Below, piece by piece: positions 61,443-64,000 of a stretch of DNA of 64,000 nucleotides (positions are counted from its first letter, which is position 1; every line of letters begins with the position of its first letter). A model generated the notes under the pieces. The model had not been told where the DNA came from, searched no databases, and was given only the letters and a program-made list of their open reading frames with translations. Position numbers and translations under genes: made by a program. The DNA is from Gossypium raimondii (taxonomy: Eukaryota > Streptophyta > Magnoliopsida > Malvales > Malvaceae). The stretch spans positions 18,352,001 to 18,416,000 of the forward strand of contig NC_068569.1 of NCBI RefSeq assembly GCF_025698545.1, written 5' to 3'.

Positions 61443-63967
61443 TCAGAAGGCTCTACAGAGGTTGTTAACCGTCAGATTAGATGAACACTGCTGCTCTATA
61501 GGTCTGGTGGGACTGCAAAGTCTGCTCCTCTTTGATTCAGAAATCCTCACATGGGAAATTGCCACAGCAAGCAAATCCACCACACCATTTTTATCTTGTT
61601 CCTCTGATTTGCAGCTAGAACTGAGGGATGTTAAGACTTGCTATGGAACCTAACTATGAGAAACACCATTAATCCTACTAATCATACTTGACTCAGATCC
61701 AGGAGAATTTGAAATTTGGATGGAAGGTCCTACTTGATTCTTCGACTTTGATTTGATGGATAATGTCTTCAATGAGCGCTTGGTGTAGAACAATATCCAT
61801 GGATGTCCTGAAGTTAAGACAGCTCAGATGTCAGCAAATGAAGTCTAATGATTAAGCTTTTAAAGGAGCCCTAGGGTTAATCTCCTATTCAAGTCCTAAG
61901 ACAAATTTGCAAGTTTATACCAGATAGGCTCAGAAATAGATAAAAGAAACAAAAATGGTCCAAATAAATTGAAAAAGAAAAACATGATAAACGGCAGAAG
62001 GAATCCTAAGACAGAAAAATTCATGATGAAAATAAATCAATGGAACACTTTATACAATTAGCAAAGTTACATGATTTACTAAAGACCGCAAGGCTAAGTC
62101 GCAAATTTCCAAAAAATATATATCAAATAATTGTTTTAGTATTTAAGAAAGAGCAAGAACCTACTTAATCCTTCACCAGCAGTTATTCTTGATGATACGT
62201 CCCTGGTCAGCATTCTTGCCAGCAGATCGCGTGCAGGTTTAGATACAGATTCCCATATCCGCGAAAATCAAGCTTTACATTCTTGATGGCCTCAAATACG
62301 GCCCTCAAGGAGTCTCCTTGAAATGGAAGAACACCAACCAAAAGCACATGAAGGGGCACCCCTGCACTCAATATATCTACCTTCACAGAATAATTTCCTA
62401 ATAGAACCTCAGGGGCAACATAAACCAGACTTCCAGCCAAACCAGACAAAACCTGACCAGTAGTAAATAGTAATTGTATTACACAAAAGCATCAGGCATA
62501 TCTCATAAGGAGACAAGCAAATATTAAACAAACCTTTCCCGAGGCAATATGCTAATGCAAGCATCTTTTAGTATCATCAAATCTACTTATGCATAAATTT
62601 GCTAAAACAGTTAAGAATTAACAAACTAGAACATGAGAACATTTAAAGTGAAATCAAATAAAACTAATCTGTTTGACTTGTAATTCAATGATAACAATTG
62701 CATGCCCTTCCAAATTTATAGTTTCAAATGTTTCGGCAATTATGCTTTAATTTAGCTTCACAAATGGTGTGGTTTGATAGGCTCAAAGAAGAGCACGGTA
62801 CCTCACATGCTCGGTAGCAAATCATAATACTGATGGTTGTAGAAACCTTTAATGCTTGAAATTTAGATCATTTGATATAAATTTAAACAATTCAAAAGAT
62901 AACATGTCCTTAATCCTTTTCTTCAGCAGCTTCAGTTGTTGACAGACCGAGACATGACTATAGAAAGATGTAGCAACTTAGATTCTCTTCATCAATACAC
63001 AGACAGGAAAAGAAGTCTTATTGTCTCAACCAAAAACTTATTTCTCTCCCTCTCCCTCATGCATATAAGTGAAAGATGCCATACTTGATAAACATTGAGA
63101 ACATACAAAATTTAAATCTCCATACATTGAGCATTGAGTTGCAAGATACTAAGTAAAGCAGGAACTTAATAGAATCAATAAAAAGTAAAGATAAGCATTC
63201 TTCAAAGCAGGTGCCAGATATTCACCATTGGAAATTCTCATGGCAAGACCGAAATCTGCCAACTTTATTTTTCCAGAAGTTGCAAGGAGAATATTTTCTA
63301 GCTTGATATCTCTATGCACAACTCCCATGTCATGACAGTACTTAATGACTAGCATCACATTCTTAAAAATATTGGCAGCAGGTTGCTCTGAATACGGACA
63401 TTCTGTCATTTGATCAATCAAACAACCTCAAAAGCACAAATCTATTACGAGATAAAAGCAGTCCGGCTCCTCATACAGCACCTGCAAAGTCACAAACCCA
63501 GGATGACCAGATAAATGCTGCATTATCTCCACCTCTCTGTGAACTGTCTCTTCTCCCCTAAGCAAGGTTTTACAAGCAAACTCTACTCCACTAGTTCTAG
63601 ACCTACACAACCAAATTGACCTGAATTTCCCCTGCTCGATCGTATTACCTTTAACATAATCATCCTGAACCTTTTTCGTCCCACTGATCCGTGTAATCAC
63701 CTCAATGCAACCCATCTTCCTCTTAAGACCTCTACCTAGAGGCACCAATGAGGACGCACCGCAAGGCGGGCCAGTAGCAATGCCAGCGAGTCTACTTTTA
63801 CATGAACCAACAGGAGGTGTATCCACATCTTCTTTGCACCTCTTCTTTATCCTTGAAAAATCTTCTAATGAAAAATGGGACCTAATATAATCACATGCCG
63901 AAGCAAATTTGTTGGTTACCTCCGGAGATGCATCAGTTTCACTTCCTTTCCTCTTCTTTCTCATCAA
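61443..63967 (-). pseudogene. PEPKR2: PEPKR2-like protein kinase pseudogene
   Basis: Three exon equivalents on the minus strand (63226-63967, 62165-62457, 61443-61807) match Arabidopsis PEPKR2, a Ser/Thr kinase of the CDPK-SnRK group, from the N-terminus (MRKKRKGSETDAS) to the C-terminus (VNNLCRAF). Kinase words seen: [69 protein letters not shown]. Damage: in-frame TGA at 63428-63430; a 1-base deletion near 62252-62264; TAG stops at 61650-61652 and 61641-61643; and the acceptor before exon 2 reads TG. The glycine loop is EQGKFR rather than GKGKFG, HRDIKPEN has Leu for Pro, and the VDVWSAG Trp is Leu. Retained introns mean it arose from genomic duplication, not retroposition. A functional paralogue elsewhere is likely. 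Confidence 0.93.
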
Positions 63968-64000
63968 GTCAAGTATCCATTCAGAAAGAAACTAATCCAA

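Overview
The window is nuclear DNA from a dicot plant, most likely cotton (Gossypium) or a close Malvaceae relative. Evidence is the AT-rich intergenic space, GT..AG introns, plant-only gene families, chloroplast DNA fragments, and long Gypsy-type LTRs whose family consensus (starting TGTAACAGCCCG or TGTCGAAACC) I associate with cotton. The genus is inference; the plant assignment is secure.

Layout. (1) 257-5447 (+): 3' eleven exons of an ASG2/WDTC1-like WD40-TPR protein; the 5' end lies outside the window. (2) 8063-8768 (+): a small PHD-like zinc finger protein with a basic tail. (3) 9.1-32.2 kb: a transposon and organelle-DNA graveyard. It holds a MITE, a chloroplast psbE-psbF-psbL-psbJ insertion, an antisense solo LTR with a perfect target duplication, a second antisense solo LTR carrying a nested hAT MITE, an interrupted sense LTR, a ycf2 fragment, and an inverted-repeat DNA element split by an LTR. 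(4) 33048-33815 (+): an intronless zinc finger-homeodomain transcription factor (ZHD1/ZHD2 type). (5) 37.5-43.0 kb: one LTR nested in a related LTR. (6) 43299-45740 (-): a GEM-like GRAM-domain protein whose last intron contains a chloroplast ndhD fragment. (7) 48.4-49.3 kb (-): the decayed 3' end of a LINE. (8) 54859-57108 (+): an AFB4/AFB5-type auxin receptor F-box protein. (9) 61443-63967 (-): a PEPKR2-type kinase pseudogene that keeps its intron layout but has three stop codons, a frameshift and a damaged splice acceptor.

The genes do not form a pathway unit, as expected in a plant. Themes touching several are hormone and ubiquitin signalling (AFB5-like; ASG2-like as a CUL4-DDB1 substrate receptor) and transcriptional or chromatin control (ZHD, PHD-like). 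I found no CRISPR array, tRNA, rRNA or prokaryote-style operon. No wholly new system is evident. The best leads are the spliced reading frame inside a solo LTR, the short tandem arrays shared by several LTRs, the decay pattern of the chloroplast insertions, the weakened miR393 site in the auxin receptor gene, and the repeated splice donor in the ASG2-like gene.
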